Source: an uncultured Clostridia bacterium | GTDB lineage: Bacteria; Bacillota; Clostridia; Oscillospirales; JAAYOS01 | DNA length: 62,135 nt | Assembly: GCA_944387575.1 (NCBI GenBank) | Contig: CALXFK010000091.1 | Location: 1-62,135 of the forward strand | Direction: 5' to 3' | In this document: in pieces, positions 7,159 through 15,555 of the stretch | Position numbering within the stretch: the first letter of the stretch is position 1 | How the letters are laid out: every line of letters starts with the position of its first letter | The notes under the pieces: generated by a model | What the model was told of the DNA's origin: nothing | The model's input: the letters and a program-made list of their open reading frames with translations, nothing else | Databases searched by the model: none | Translations under genes and position numbers: made by a program

Positions 7159-10152
7159 ATGGCTCTGCTTAAAAAAATATCTGCATTCGTGCTCGCATCT
7201 GCGCTCGTGCTGTCCTCTATTCCGTTCAGCGCAAGCGCAGCAGGAGTGATCTCATCTGATACCAAAAGAATAGCGCCTGGTCTCGATCTCACGGTGTCAC
7301 AATACCAGAATTCAGGCGGCTCAAAAAACGAGGAGCGATACATAGTAAGCACACCGGGAAGCGGCGCTGTCCCGGTAGTTGCATACGGGTCAACACTGTA
7401 CGGAACATCCACCGTAAAATATGTTGCCTCGCACGAGACGTCGCGCGGAAATGAGGTTATTGCAGGAATAAACGGCGACTTCTATATGACCGATACCGGA
7501 GTCCCGATAGGAATAGTAATTACCGACGGTATTCTCCGCAGCTCGGACGCCGGAGTTAACGCGGTCGGTATGTATTCGGACGGCAGTGTCATCATCGGCA
7601 CTCCCGCTCTGAGCATAACCGCCGTTGCAGACAGCGGCGCTTCAGTCAAAATAGATTATGTAAACAAGACTCGAAAGAACTACGGTGTGTGGCTGCTGAC
7701 CGATGATTTTTCTGCAAATACCCGCGCGACAGGCGAGAGCGTGATGGTAGTGCTTGGTGGTTTGAGCGGGGAGCTTCGTGTCGGCGGGTATGTCAATGCA
7801 CAGGTAGTTGACATAATAACTACATCTACCACTCGTGAGATAGGTGCAGACGAGATGATAATAACCGCGACCGTAGAGAATGGGAATTCAGAGCGGCTGA
7901 GCGGGTTTGTTGTTGGAGACAACGTGCAGATAACTGTGACATCGCCGGATGAGCGGTGGAGCGAGGTCAGCTATGCCGTTGGAGCCGGGGATATGCTTGT
8001 AAGCGATTCTGCGGTTTGCAGTGGGTTAAGTACCAGCAAGAACCCGCGGACGGCGGTAGGAGTGCGCGCGGACGGAAGCGCGGTATTTTACACGGTTGAC
8101 GGACGCAGTGCGTCATGGTCGGCTGGCATGGGTCTTGACGAACTTGCGAACCGTATGCTCGAGCTCGGATGTGTGTCCGCGGTGAATATGGACGGCGGTG
8201 GTTCGACCGCAATGGTCGCGGCGATGCCTGGAAAAACTGAACTTGATACGCAGAACAGGCCTTCGGACGGTACGTTGCGTATGGGTGCAAACTACATTTT
8301 GTTCCTCAATAAGTCGGAATCGACCGGAATGGCAGAGCAGTTTTTCTTCTACCCGGAGACTGTCACGCTGCTCGCCGGCACCTCATATACTCCGAATTGT
8401 TACCCGACTGATCGCAATTATCATCCGGTAACTTTGCCTCAGGACGTGGAGTGGAGCGTATCTGGTCAGGGCAGTGTGGATGCGAGCGGAAGATACACTG
8501 CTCCGGAAGGGTTCACCGGAGTGGACGTCATAACTGTGTCCAACGGGGCGTATAGCGGAAGCATGCAGGTGAACGTTATTTCTTCCCCGGATAATATTTA
8601 TGTTACAAGCGGTGACGAGAAAATAACCGAGCTGCGGCTCGAGCCGTCGCAGAGTATTTCGCTCGGCGCATACTGCGAGTATGCGGGTGAGGAGATCGAG
8701 TCCGCAAGTACCCTCTACAAGTGGAACGTGAGCGGCGGAATAGGCAGCATGAGCTCGGACGGGAAGTTTACGGCAACGGCTGAAAATGGCGTGCGCGGTA
8801 CTATCACCGTGAGCTACGGCTCCGCTACCGCCACGGTGAATGTGACGGTGGGCAAGGGCAGTACCCTCATTGACGGCTTTGAAAACGGCAACTCGGGCAT
8901 TTCGGGTAGCGCCACTGGGATAACCTCAAGCGTTCAGTCCGAGCGTGCATATGTCAAATACGGCGAGTCGTCCGCCAAAATAGTCACGAACTTCGGTGCC
9001 GACTCGAGTAAGGCGTCGCTCGCAACGAACTGGAAGATACCTGTCGGTTCGCTCACGCTTAAAATGTGGGTGTACGGCGACAATTCGCAAAACGAACTGG
9101 GCGTCACGGTTGCGATGGATGACGGTTCACAGAGGTATATCAAGGTCTGTGCCCTGAATTATAAGGAGTACGCGCTTCAGACGGTCGAACTGCCGGATGG
9201 CGCAGTATCGGTGAGCTCGGTGGATATAACCCGCACCGCGAGCGGACGTAGTACCGGGACCATTTACATTGACCAGGTGACGGCATCCTATTCGAGTGGA
9301 GCGGATACGACACCTCCGGTGATCTCTGCGGTGAAGGTTGATTCGGTGACCACACCCGGTTCCGCGGTCCTGACCGCCGCGTTCTCGGACGATGAGAGCG
9401 CGGTGCTCGCCGAAAATATCGCGATAATGTTTGACGGAGTTAAAATAGGGTTCAGCTACGACAGCGCGTCGTCCACCCTCATCTCCACGCCGATAGACCC
9501 GTCGGATGGCAAGCTTCACCGCATAACGATCGAAGCGTCGGACGCTGCTGGTAACGTATCGCGGTACACATACACCTACGACCTGCGCCAAGGGACCGAG
9601 CAGAGCCCATTTGCGGATGCAGCCGGTGAGTCGAGCATATACGCTGCAAATTACCTCAATGCTCGCGGTGTTCTGAACGGGTCACTTGCAAACGACGGCA
9701 AGCTCTACTACTACCCGCAGAAGACGATGACGAGAATGGAGTTTGCTGTGCTCATGGCAAACTACCTGAAGGTGGATCTGAGTGAGTATTCGGAGGTCGA
9801 ACTCCCGTTTACCGACGCGGCGTCGATTGACAACTGGGCGCAGGATGCCGTCAAGGCAATGTATGCGCTCGGAATAATCAGTGGCAAGGCTAAAAATGAC
9901 GGAACGCTCATATTTGACCCCAGGGCAACGATGACTCGTGCTGATGTCTGCACAGTGCTTGGACGCACACTGCCGGGTGGTTATCAGAGCGCAGATCTCA
10001 AGTTTGACGATGCAAGCTCGATCCCGTCATATGCAAAGGAGTTTGTCGGCGTGCTCGTGACCATTGGGGCGCTGCAAAATAGCGGCAGCTTCCGACCGAC
10101 CGACAGTATTACCCGCTCCGAGGCAGCGCTGCTGGTGTACGGCATGTATTGA
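7159..10152 (+). CDS. secreted phosphodiester glycosidase-like protein with three SLH domains
   Basis: A 997-aa exported, surface-anchored protein. Residues 1-28 are a clear signal peptide (KK, hydrophobic core, SASA). Residues about 80-385 form a NAGPA/phosphodiester glycosidase (DUF2233) domain, with INGDFY and the diagnostic VNMDGGGSTAMV. Two bacterial Ig-like (Big) segments follow (about 420-480 and 500-580), then a jelly-roll-like carbohydrate-binding region (about 580-715, starting at IDGFENG), an Ig-like module (about 720-815) and three S-layer homology domains (about 818-997, each with a TR-E/D core such as MTRMEFAVLMA). SLH domains bind pyruvylated secondary cell-wall polymer. The family removes GlcNAc-1-phosphodiester caps; the natural substrate here is unknown. 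Confidence 0.9.
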   Translation: MALLKKISAFVLASALVLSSIPFSASAAGVISSDTKRIAPGLDLTVSQYQNSGGSKNEERYIVSTPGSGAVPVVAYGSTLYGTSTVKYVASHETSRGNEVIAGINGDFYMTDTGVPIGIVITDGILRSSDAGVNAVGMYSDGSVIIGTPALSITAVADSGASVKIDYVNKTRKNYGVWLLTDDFSANTRATGESVMVVLGGLSGELRVGGYVNAQVVDIITTSTTREIGADEMIITATVENGNSERLSGFVVGDNVQITVTSPDERWSEVSYAVGAGDMLVSDSAVCSGLSTSKNPRTAVGVRADGSAVFYTVDGRSASWSAGMGLDELANRMLELGCVSAVNMDGGGSTAMVAAMPGKTELDTQNRPSDGTLRMGANYILFLNKSESTGMAEQFFFYPETVTLLAGTSYTPNCYPTDRNYHPVTLPQDVEWSVSGQGSVDASGRYTAPEGFTGVDVITVSNGAYSGSMQVNVISSPDNIYVTSGDEKITELRLEPSQSISLGAYCEYAGEEIESASTLYKWNVSGGIGSMSSDGKFTATAENGVRGTITVSYGSATATVNVTVGKGSTLIDGFENGNSGISGSATGITSSVQSERAYVKYGESSAKIVTNFGADSSKASLATNWKIPVGSLTLKMWVYGDNSQNELGVTVAMDDGSQRYIKVCALNYKEYALQTVELPDGAVSVSSVDITRTASGRSTGTIYIDQVTASYSSGADTTPPVISAVKVDSVTTPGSAVLTAAFSDDESAVLAENIAIMFDGVKIGFSYDSASSTLISTPIDPSDGKLHRITIEASDAAGNVSRYTYTYDLRQGTEQSPFADAAGESSIYAANYLNARGVLNGSLANDGKLYYYPQKTMTRMEFAVLMANYLKVDLSEYSEVELPFTDAASIDNWAQDAVKAMYALGIISGKAKNDGTLIFDPRATMTRADVCTVLGRTLPGGYQSADLKFDDASSIPSYAKEFVGVLVTIGALQNSGSFRPTDSITRSEAALLVYGMY

Positions 10153-10177
10153 TTTGGAAAAGAATTTTGAAATACTA

Positions 10178-10206
10178 TTGCATTTTCACGGTCAATAAGA
10201 TATAAT
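10178..10206 (+). promoter_or_regulatory. strong SigA-type promoter for the short ORF
   Basis: TTGCAT at 10178-10183 and a perfect TATAAT at 10201-10206 with a 17-base spacer. It lies in the gap after the SLH gene and points at the 36-codon ORF, with transcription expected to start near 10213. Confidence 0.75.
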
Positions 10207-10253
10207 ACCGCAGGATAGGAAAACTACGCCAAACTGTGAAAGGAGGACGGACG

Positions 10254-10364
10254 ATGAAGAACGCGTATGTTGAGTTTAATGCAGTGCTCAATGGTGGCGC
10301 TTGCGATGCGGGTGGCGCGGTTGTATTCGCGTCCGAAAATAAATATTATACGGTCTGTGCGTAG
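10254..10364 (+). CDS. short peptide of unknown function (36 aa, two cysteines)
   Basis: Not a recognised family. ATG at 10254 is preceded by an excellent ribosome binding site (AAAGGAGGA, 10240-10248), and the frame ends at TAG 10362. The peptide begins MKNAYVEF, has a Gly/Ala-rich centre around NGGACDAGG (Cys17) and ends YYTVCA (Cys35). It has no signal peptide or transmembrane segment. It has its own promoter, a structured 3' region and its own terminator, so it looks like a discrete, possibly well expressed unit. The next genes are an ABC exporter pair, so it could be a small exported or regulatory peptide; no modification enzyme is nearby. It may also be only a spurious short frame. Confidence 0.5.
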   Translation: MKNAYVEFNAVLNGGACDAGGAVVFASENKYYTVCA

Positions 10365-10381
10365 ATGATGAAGTGTACTTA

Positions 10382-10411
10382 TATAGCGCGGACCGTAAGG
10401 TCCGCGCTATA
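10382..10411 (+). other. perfect 13-bp hairpin with GTAA tetraloop in the short-ORF 3' region
   Basis: TATAGCGCGGACC (10382-10394) pairs perfectly with GGTCCGCGCTATA (10399-10411) around the GNRA-type loop GTAA. No T tract follows, so it is not a terminator by itself; it could be an RNA-stabilising element or part of a small RNA. The real terminator is 14 bases further on. Confidence 0.7.
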
Positions 10412-10424
10412 AAGCTATAAATAT

Positions 10425-10457
10425 AAAATAGCTGCGGATATTCCGCAGCTATTTTTG
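10425..10457 (+). terminator. intrinsic terminator of the short-ORF unit
   Basis: Stem AAAATAGCTGCGGA (10425-10438) with TCCGCAGCTATTTT (10442-10455), loop TAT, running directly into TTTTTG. It closes the short transcript before the ABC transporter genes. Confidence 0.85.
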
Positions 10458-10501
10458 TATCTTAAAAGAATTATAAATTACGGAGAGGGAGTGCAACAAG
10501 T

Positions 10502-12334
10502 ATGAATCGTATGCGCCTCAAAGCACTTTGGGGCTACATGAAGGGGTTCCGCTGGATGCTGGTAGTGGGTCTTGTACTCATGGCGGGCGAGCTGTTCCTT
10601 TCATTTATCTCGCCGCTCGTTCTTTCGGTAACTATCGACACGGTGCTGGATGACAATCCGGTAAACGTCCCCGTCTATTTTAGGTGGTTCGTGGATGGCA
10701 TCCTTGGAGGTGATACCGGTATTCGCGCAAACGTCGAGCGCAGCCTCTGGATAATGGCAATTGCGATGATAGTGTTCCGGCTGTTGAGTGGCGCGCTTAC
10801 ATTTTCCAGAAGTTATGTAAACTCGATGGCGAGTGAAAAGACCGTCGAGCGGGTGCGCGACCGGTTTTATGCGCATGTGCAGCGACTGCCGTTTCAGTAT
10901 CATGTTGGAGCACAGACGGGCGACCTGATACAGCGCGCGACCAACGACATGGAGACGATGCGCAGGTTTATCACCGGGACGATGCTCGAGTTTGTACGGA
11001 CCATACTGCTGTTTGTGGTGGGTATATTTGTAATGGCGGGAATGCATGTACCGCTCACGCTGATAACATTGTCACTTGCACCGTTTCTGGTGCTGGTGAG
11101 CCTGATATTTTTCAACCGAATACAGAAGCTCTTCCTTGTGCTTGAGCAGGAGGAGGGGCAGATGTACACTGTCGTGCAGGAGAATCTGACCGGAATGCGT
11201 GTGGTACGGGCGTTTGGTCGAGAGCGGTTTGAGCTCGACAAGTTTACCGACACCAACAGCAGGCTTCGTGAAAAGACGGTGAAACTGAACTACGCATTTG
11301 CAAACCTCTGGTCGGCTCTCGACCTTGTGAGCGGTTTGCAGATATCGCTTGTCGCAATTTTCGGAATAATATACACCGTAAACGGCAGTCTGTCGCTCGG
11401 TGAATACACTGCGTTCCTTTCATATGTGTACACGTTCATATGGCCGCTTCGAGGGTTCGGAAGAGTGCTTTCCGACTTTGGTCGCTCGCTTATCGCGGTC
11501 GGACGAATTCAGGAGGTGTTGGGCGAACAGGAGGAGGACCCGGTGGCTGACGGCGAAATGCCGCCTCTGTCGGGGGACATAGACTTCAAAAACGTCAACT
11601 TCAGCTATGACAAGGGGCAGAGTGTACTCCACGACCTGAATATGCACATTGCCGGAGGGAGCACCGTAGCTATTCTCGGCGGAACCGGAAGCGGTAAGAG
11701 CACAGTGGTGCAGCTTCTTCAGCGGCTGTATGACATTGATTCAGGAGAAATAACGATCGGCGGCGTCGATATTACCGGGATTTCAAAGGATTATCTGCGC
11801 GATCACATAGGTATCGTGTTACAGGAGCCGTTTCTCTATTCTAAGACCATATTTGACAATATAGGCATAAAGTATGAACAGTTGGACAGCGAGCGCGTGT
11901 ATGAGGCGGCGCGTGTCGCGGCTATACACGACGACATCGAATCGTTTGAGAACGGATACGACACGGTCGTCGGAGAGCGCGGAGTGACACTTTCAGGAGG
12001 TCAGAAGCAGCGTGTGGCGATAGCCCGCGCGCTTATAGGTGACAGCGACATCCTGATATTTGACGACTCGCTTTCTGCGGTCGATGCAAAGACCGACGCA
12101 CAGATACGTGGCGCACTCGCGTCAAGGAGAAAGGGAACCACAACGATAATAATCTCACACCGCATAACCACGCTCATGGAGGCGGATCACATATTCGTCA
12201 TGAAGGATGGTGCAATTGCGGAGGAGGGTACGCACGAGGAACTGCTGGCGCTTGGTGGAATATACCGGCGCACATACGATATTCAGAGCCTGACGGCGGA
12301 AGAACCGGAGATTGAAAGGGGGGACAGGCAGTGA
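10502..12334 (+). CDS. ABC exporter half-transporter with degenerate ATPase site
   Basis: One half (610 aa) of a type IV (MsbA-like) ABC exporter. Residues about 15-310 are the six-helix transmembrane domain; the nucleotide-binding domain follows with Walker A GGTGSGKST (about 392-400), Q-loop in IVLQEPFLYS, canonical signature LSGGQKQR (about 498), Walker B ILIFDD and H-loop IISHR. The residue after the Walker B Asp is Asp, not the catalytic Glu, the pattern of the impaired subunit in TM287/288- and BmrCD-like heterodimers. It precedes its partner with a GTGA overlap. Substrate cannot be inferred; multidrug or peptide export is typical for the family. Confidence 0.93.
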   Translation: MNRMRLKALWGYMKGFRWMLVVGLVLMAGELFLSFISPLVLSVTIDTVLDDNPVNVPVYFRWFVDGILGGDTGIRANVERSLWIMAIAMIVFRLLSGALTFSRSYVNSMASEKTVERVRDRFYAHVQRLPFQYHVGAQTGDLIQRATNDMETMRRFITGTMLEFVRTILLFVVGIFVMAGMHVPLTLITLSLAPFLVLVSLIFFNRIQKLFLVLEQEEGQMYTVVQENLTGMRVVRAFGRERFELDKFTDTNSRLREKTVKLNYAFANLWSALDLVSGLQISLVAIFGIIYTVNGSLSLGEYTAFLSYVYTFIWPLRGFGRVLSDFGRSLIAVGRIQEVLGEQEEDPVADGEMPPLSGDIDFKNVNFSYDKGQSVLHDLNMHIAGGSTVAILGGTGSGKSTVVQLLQRLYDIDSGEITIGGVDITGISKDYLRDHIGIVLQEPFLYSKTIFDNIGIKYEQLDSERVYEAARVAAIHDDIESFENGYDTVVGERGVTLSGGQKQRVAIARALIGDSDILIFDDSLSAVDAKTDAQIRGALASRRKGTTTIIISHRITTLMEADHIFVMKDGAIAEEGTHEELLALGGIYRRTYDIQSLTAEEPEIERGDRQ

Positions 12335-14166
12335 GCAGTGCGATTAAAGAGAAGGAATACCAGGGGCAGAAAATAAACTTTGGAACCTGGAGAAAAATTC
12401 TGAGTTATGCGGGAAGAAAAAAGAAATATATATACACCGCACTGATATGCGGTGCGCTCACCGGAATCCTTGACCTGTTCACGTCGCTATTATCCCGCTG
12501 GGCGATAGACGATTTCATATCCAAAAGTTCGCTTGGCGGATTTTCGTGGTTCATATTTGCGTACCTTGCGGTGCAGACGCTGTTTGCAGTTTTCACATGG
12601 TTTTTTTCACGGGCGTGCGGAAACCTCGAGGCGAACATGACCGCGGACATACGCGAGGAGGCATTCTCAAAGCTCCAGACACTCTCGTTTTCCTACTTTG
12701 ACAGGACATCGGTCGGGCACCTGCTCGCGAGGATGACCACCGATGTCAGTCGTACCGTCGAGACAATTTCATGGTGCTTTATCGACCTCGGATGGGGAGT
12801 GATGGCAATAATTGCGAGCATCGTAGGTATGCTGATAATCGAGTGGAAGCTCGCACTGATACTGCTTGCTGCGCTCCCGCTGCTGGTGTTGATAAGCATT
12901 GCGTTCCAGAAGCGGATACTCCGTTTCCAGCGCGAGACTCGGCGGCTCAACAGCATGATAACTTCGTCTTTCAACGAGGGAATCATGGGCGCACGCACCA
13001 CAAAGACACTCGTGCGGGAGAAACTGAACGACCGCGAGTTCTTCGTGACCGCGTCTGATATGCGCTCCGCATCCATGAGAGCGGTGGCAATATCCGCGCT
13101 TTATATGCCGGTTGCGTCGATGGTGATAAGCATAGCAGTCGGCGCGGTGCTGGTAGGCGGCGGCTACAATGTGATGGATGGGCTTCTAACCATCGGTACT
13201 CTGAACTTCTTTATAAACATCGGCAACATGATGTTCGAGCCGATACGCAACTTCACTCGCATTTTCGCAGACTTCCAGTCCTCGCAGGCGGCGGCGGAGC
13301 GTGTTATAGACGTGCTAATGGAGGAGCCAGAGATAGTCGACGGAGATGATATAGTCAAAAAGTATGGCGACATGTTCGACGCAAATCGTGAAAACTGGGA
13401 GCCGATACGCGGCGATGTAGAGTTCAAAAACGTGAGCTTCTGGTACAAGGACGGGGAGAAGGTTCTCAAGAACTTCAATCTAACCGTAAAGGCGGGGGAG
13501 AACATAGCGCTAGTTGGCGAAACGGGAAGCGGCAAGAGTACGATAGTCAACCTTGTCTGCCGGTTCTACGAGCCGCAGGAGGGTGAAATACTGATCGACG
13601 GCAAGGACATCCGCTCGCGCAGCCAGCTGTGGCTACAGTCGAGTCTTGGCTATGTGCTTCAGTCGCCACACCTGTTCAGCGGAAGCATAATGGAGAACAT
13701 CCGGTACGGAAGACTGAACGCAACCGACGAAGAGGTGATCGCGGCAGCGGAGATGGTGGGCGCCGACGCATTCATTCGGGCTCTCGAAAAGGGGTATGAC
13801 ACCGAAGTCGGCGAGGGCGGTGGACTGCTCTCCACCGGGCAGAAGCAGCTCATCTCGTTTGCACGCGCGATAATCGCTGACCCGAAGATATTCGTACTCG
13901 ACGAGGCTACAAGCTCGATAGACACCGAGAGCGAGGTCAAGATACAGAAGGCGAGCGAGGCGCTGTTGCACGGGAGAACCAGCTTCATTATTGCTCACAG
14001 ACTTTCGACCATAAGAAACGCTGACCGCATCCTCGTCATCGACAAGGGCGAGATACTTGAACAGGGTAGCCACACTGAGCTTATGAAAAAGCGCGGCTAC
14101 TACTACGAGCTGTACACGAATCAGTTCAAAAATGACCGCGAGCTCGAGTCGCTTGCCGCGCTGTAA
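12331..14166 (+). CDS. ABC exporter half-transporter with catalytically intact ATPase site
   Basis: Partner of the preceding half-transporter (611 aa). GTG start at 12331 overlaps the upstream TGA by four bases, so expression is coupled. Six membrane helices are expected in residues about 30-320. Walker A is GETGSGKST (about 396), Walker B ends in VLDEATSSID with the catalytic Glu, and the H-loop is IIAHR. The signature is LSTGQ rather than LSGGQ. Combined with the Asp substitution in the partner, this predicts one active and one degenerate ATP site in an asymmetric heterodimer, as is known for TM287/288. Transport direction is export. Confidence 0.93.
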   Translation: MSSAIKEKEYQGQKINFGTWRKILSYAGRKKKYIYTALICGALTGILDLFTSLLSRWAIDDFISKSSLGGFSWFIFAYLAVQTLFAVFTWFFSRACGNLEANMTADIREEAFSKLQTLSFSYFDRTSVGHLLARMTTDVSRTVETISWCFIDLGWGVMAIIASIVGMLIIEWKLALILLAALPLLVLISIAFQKRILRFQRETRRLNSMITSSFNEGIMGARTTKTLVREKLNDREFFVTASDMRSASMRAVAISALYMPVASMVISIAVGAVLVGGGYNVMDGLLTIGTLNFFINIGNMMFEPIRNFTRIFADFQSSQAAAERVIDVLMEEPEIVDGDDIVKKYGDMFDANRENWEPIRGDVEFKNVSFWYKDGEKVLKNFNLTVKAGENIALVGETGSGKSTIVNLVCRFYEPQEGEILIDGKDIRSRSQLWLQSSLGYVLQSPHLFSGSIMENIRYGRLNATDEEVIAAAEMVGADAFIRALEKGYDTEVGEGGGLLSTGQKQLISFARAIIADPKIFVLDEATSSIDTESEVKIQKASEALLHGRTSFIIAHRLSTIRNADRILVIDKGEILEQGSHTELMKKRGYYYELYTNQFKNDRELESLAAL

Positions 14167-14189
14167 GACGATATATATATCAATATATA

Positions 14190-14747
14190 TCAGAGAATGC
14201 CTACGTGTTCGAGCAGTATTTTACTGCCAATAAGAATAAGGACTATTCCGCCGCAGAGTTCTGCGGCGGAACGGCATTTTGCACCGAAAATTCCGCCGAG
14301 TATCACCCCGACTGCGCTGAGCACGAAGGTGACAATGCCGATAAGAGTAACTGCGGGAAGTATGCTCACGCCGAGGACGCCGAAGGTTATACCGATGGCA
14401 AGAGCGTCGATGCTTGTAGCGACCGCGAGCGGGAGCATCGCCTTTGGACCGAAGGATGCCTCGAGCTGCTCGGCTGAACCGCGCGATTCGCGGATCATAT
14501 TTATGCCGATTATCGTGAGCAGAACGAATGCCACCCAGTGGTCGATATTGGTTATAAAGGATTCGAGCTGCGTTCCGAGAAAGTATCCGATAAGCGGCAT
14601 TATTGCCTGAAATCCGCCGAAATAAAGACCGGCAAGTGCACAGCTTTTGACAGAAGCTTTGCCGACCGATAGTCCTTTGCAGATGGATACTGCAAAGGCG
14701 TCCATTGCAAGTCCGATAGCGATAAGTAAAAGTTCAATAGTCCCCAT
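14190..14747 (-). CDS. mntP: manganese efflux pump MntP
   Basis: Small membrane protein (185 aa, six hydrophobic segments) that exports Mn(II). The MntP duplication is visible: the first half has IGLAMDAFAVSICKGL and the second ATSIDALAIGITFG, each with the conserved membrane Asp of DUF204. The ATG has GGAGGA upstream. A terminator hairpin and a yybP-ykoY-like aptamer lie directly upstream on the same strand, so high Mn should allow readthrough and raise expression. It is convergent with the ABC exporter genes. Confidence 0.93.
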   Translation of the reverse strand: MGTIELLLIAIGLAMDAFAVSICKGLSVGKASVKSCALAGLYFGGFQAIMPLIGYFLGTQLESFITNIDHWVAFVLLTIIGINMIRESRGSAEQLEASFGPKAMLPLAVATSIDALAIGITFGVLGVSILPAVTLIGIVTFVLSAVGVILGGIFGAKCRSAAELCGGIVLILIGSKILLEHVGIL

Positions 14748-14841
14748 GTTTCCTCCTGCATTTTATATTTCATGTGTTGCTCTGCCGCTTGGACGGCGGA
14801 GCGTGTTTTATCAGCAGGGCATAAGCCGGCGCTACGCATAA

Positions 14842-14886
14842 AAATGACGAGACTTATCCTTTGGGCATGGATAAGTCTCGTCATTT
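14842..14886 (-). terminator. riboswitch-controlled terminator upstream of mntP
   Basis: A perfect 18-bp hairpin (14842-14859 with 14869-14886, nine-base loop) followed on the minus strand by five T residues. It sits between the putative Mn aptamer and the mntP start, as expected for the expression platform of a transcriptional riboswitch. Confidence 0.88.
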
Positions 14887-14962
14887 AATGCTGAACCAGA
14901 AGCAAAAGCTCCAGTATGTTGGCACAGCCACGGCGTCGCGTTGACTACTCCCTTACTTACGG
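14887..14962 (-). promoter_or_regulatory. yybP-ykoY type manganese riboswitch
   Basis: Read on the minus strand, the region holds AAGGGAGTAG (matching the GGGGAGUAG core of the yybP-ykoY aptamer), then a GC-rich helix, GTGCCAACATACTGG and a second hairpin, immediately followed by the terminator at 14842-14886. Position upstream of mntP, the classic member of this regulon, supports the call. Boundaries are approximate. No clear promoter was seen between it and the upstream yfbR-like stop (14977), so it may also act on readthrough from prs-yfbR. Confidence 0.8.
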
Positions 14963-14976
14963 TATTGAATTGTTGG

Positions 14977-15555
14977 TCAATCGAGTTCGTCGAGCGTGAG
15001 TTCAAACGAATCGATAAACTTCTCAAGAAAGTACCTGAGCTCTCTGAGCTCGATTGCGTCGAGTGCCGCCCGGGTCTGTTCCGCCGCCTTCTTGAATTCG
15101 GCGTTTCCTGCGCGAAGTTCTTCAACGCACTTGATGTACGCCGCAAGTTTGTCCGCTGCTTTAACTATCGCATAGACGTCGTTCGGCAGTTCCTCGCGGA
15201 TAAGCGGAGTATATTCGGTTTGCAGCTCTTTGGGAAGCATCGCTATTATCCTGTTCGCGGAGACCTTCTCGACCGCCTTGTAGGCATCCTTTATCGCAGG
15301 ATTAAAATATTTGACTGGAGTGGGCAGATCGCCGGTGAGGATCTCGCTTGCGTCGTGGAACAACGCCGCTGCCGCGCACTGCCCTGGATCGGCGTCACCG
15401 CCGAACACGTCTCGGTTTATCACTGCGAGGGCGTGTGCGAGGACTGCGGTCATGTGCGAGTGCTCGGACAGGTTTTCCGGGTCGGAATTACGCATTAGTC
15501 CCCAGCGCCGGATATGTTTCATGCGCGAAATTAGGGCAAAAAAGTGATAGCTCAT
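14977..15555 (-). CDS. YfbR-like 5'-nucleotidase, HD superfamily
   Basis: HD-domain phosphohydrolase of 192 aa. The metal ligands are visible in SEHSHM (first His) and LFHDASE (HD pair), followed by the YfbR signature LTGDLPTPVKYFNP and a later AADKL Asp. E. coli YfbR hydrolyses deoxyribonucleoside 5'-monophosphates. The ATG overlaps the stop of the PRPP synthetase gene by ATGA, so a nucleotide-pool role alongside PRPP synthesis is plausible. The exact substrate is inferred from the family. Confidence 0.88.
   Translation of the reverse strand: MSYHFFALISRMKHIRRWGLMRNSDPENLSEHSHMTAVLAHALAVINRDVFGGDADPGQCAAAALFHDASEILTGDLPTPVKYFNPAIKDAYKAVEKVSANRIIAMLPKELQTEYTPLIREELPNDVYAIVKAADKLAAYIKCVEELRAGNAEFKKAAEQTRAALDAIELRELRYFLEKFIDSFELTLDELD

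Noticed and set aside
14167..14192. AT dinucleotide palindrome between the ABC exporter and mntP
   Set aside because: Short low-complexity ATATAT run with no T-tract terminator; no supportable function beyond a spacer between convergent genes.
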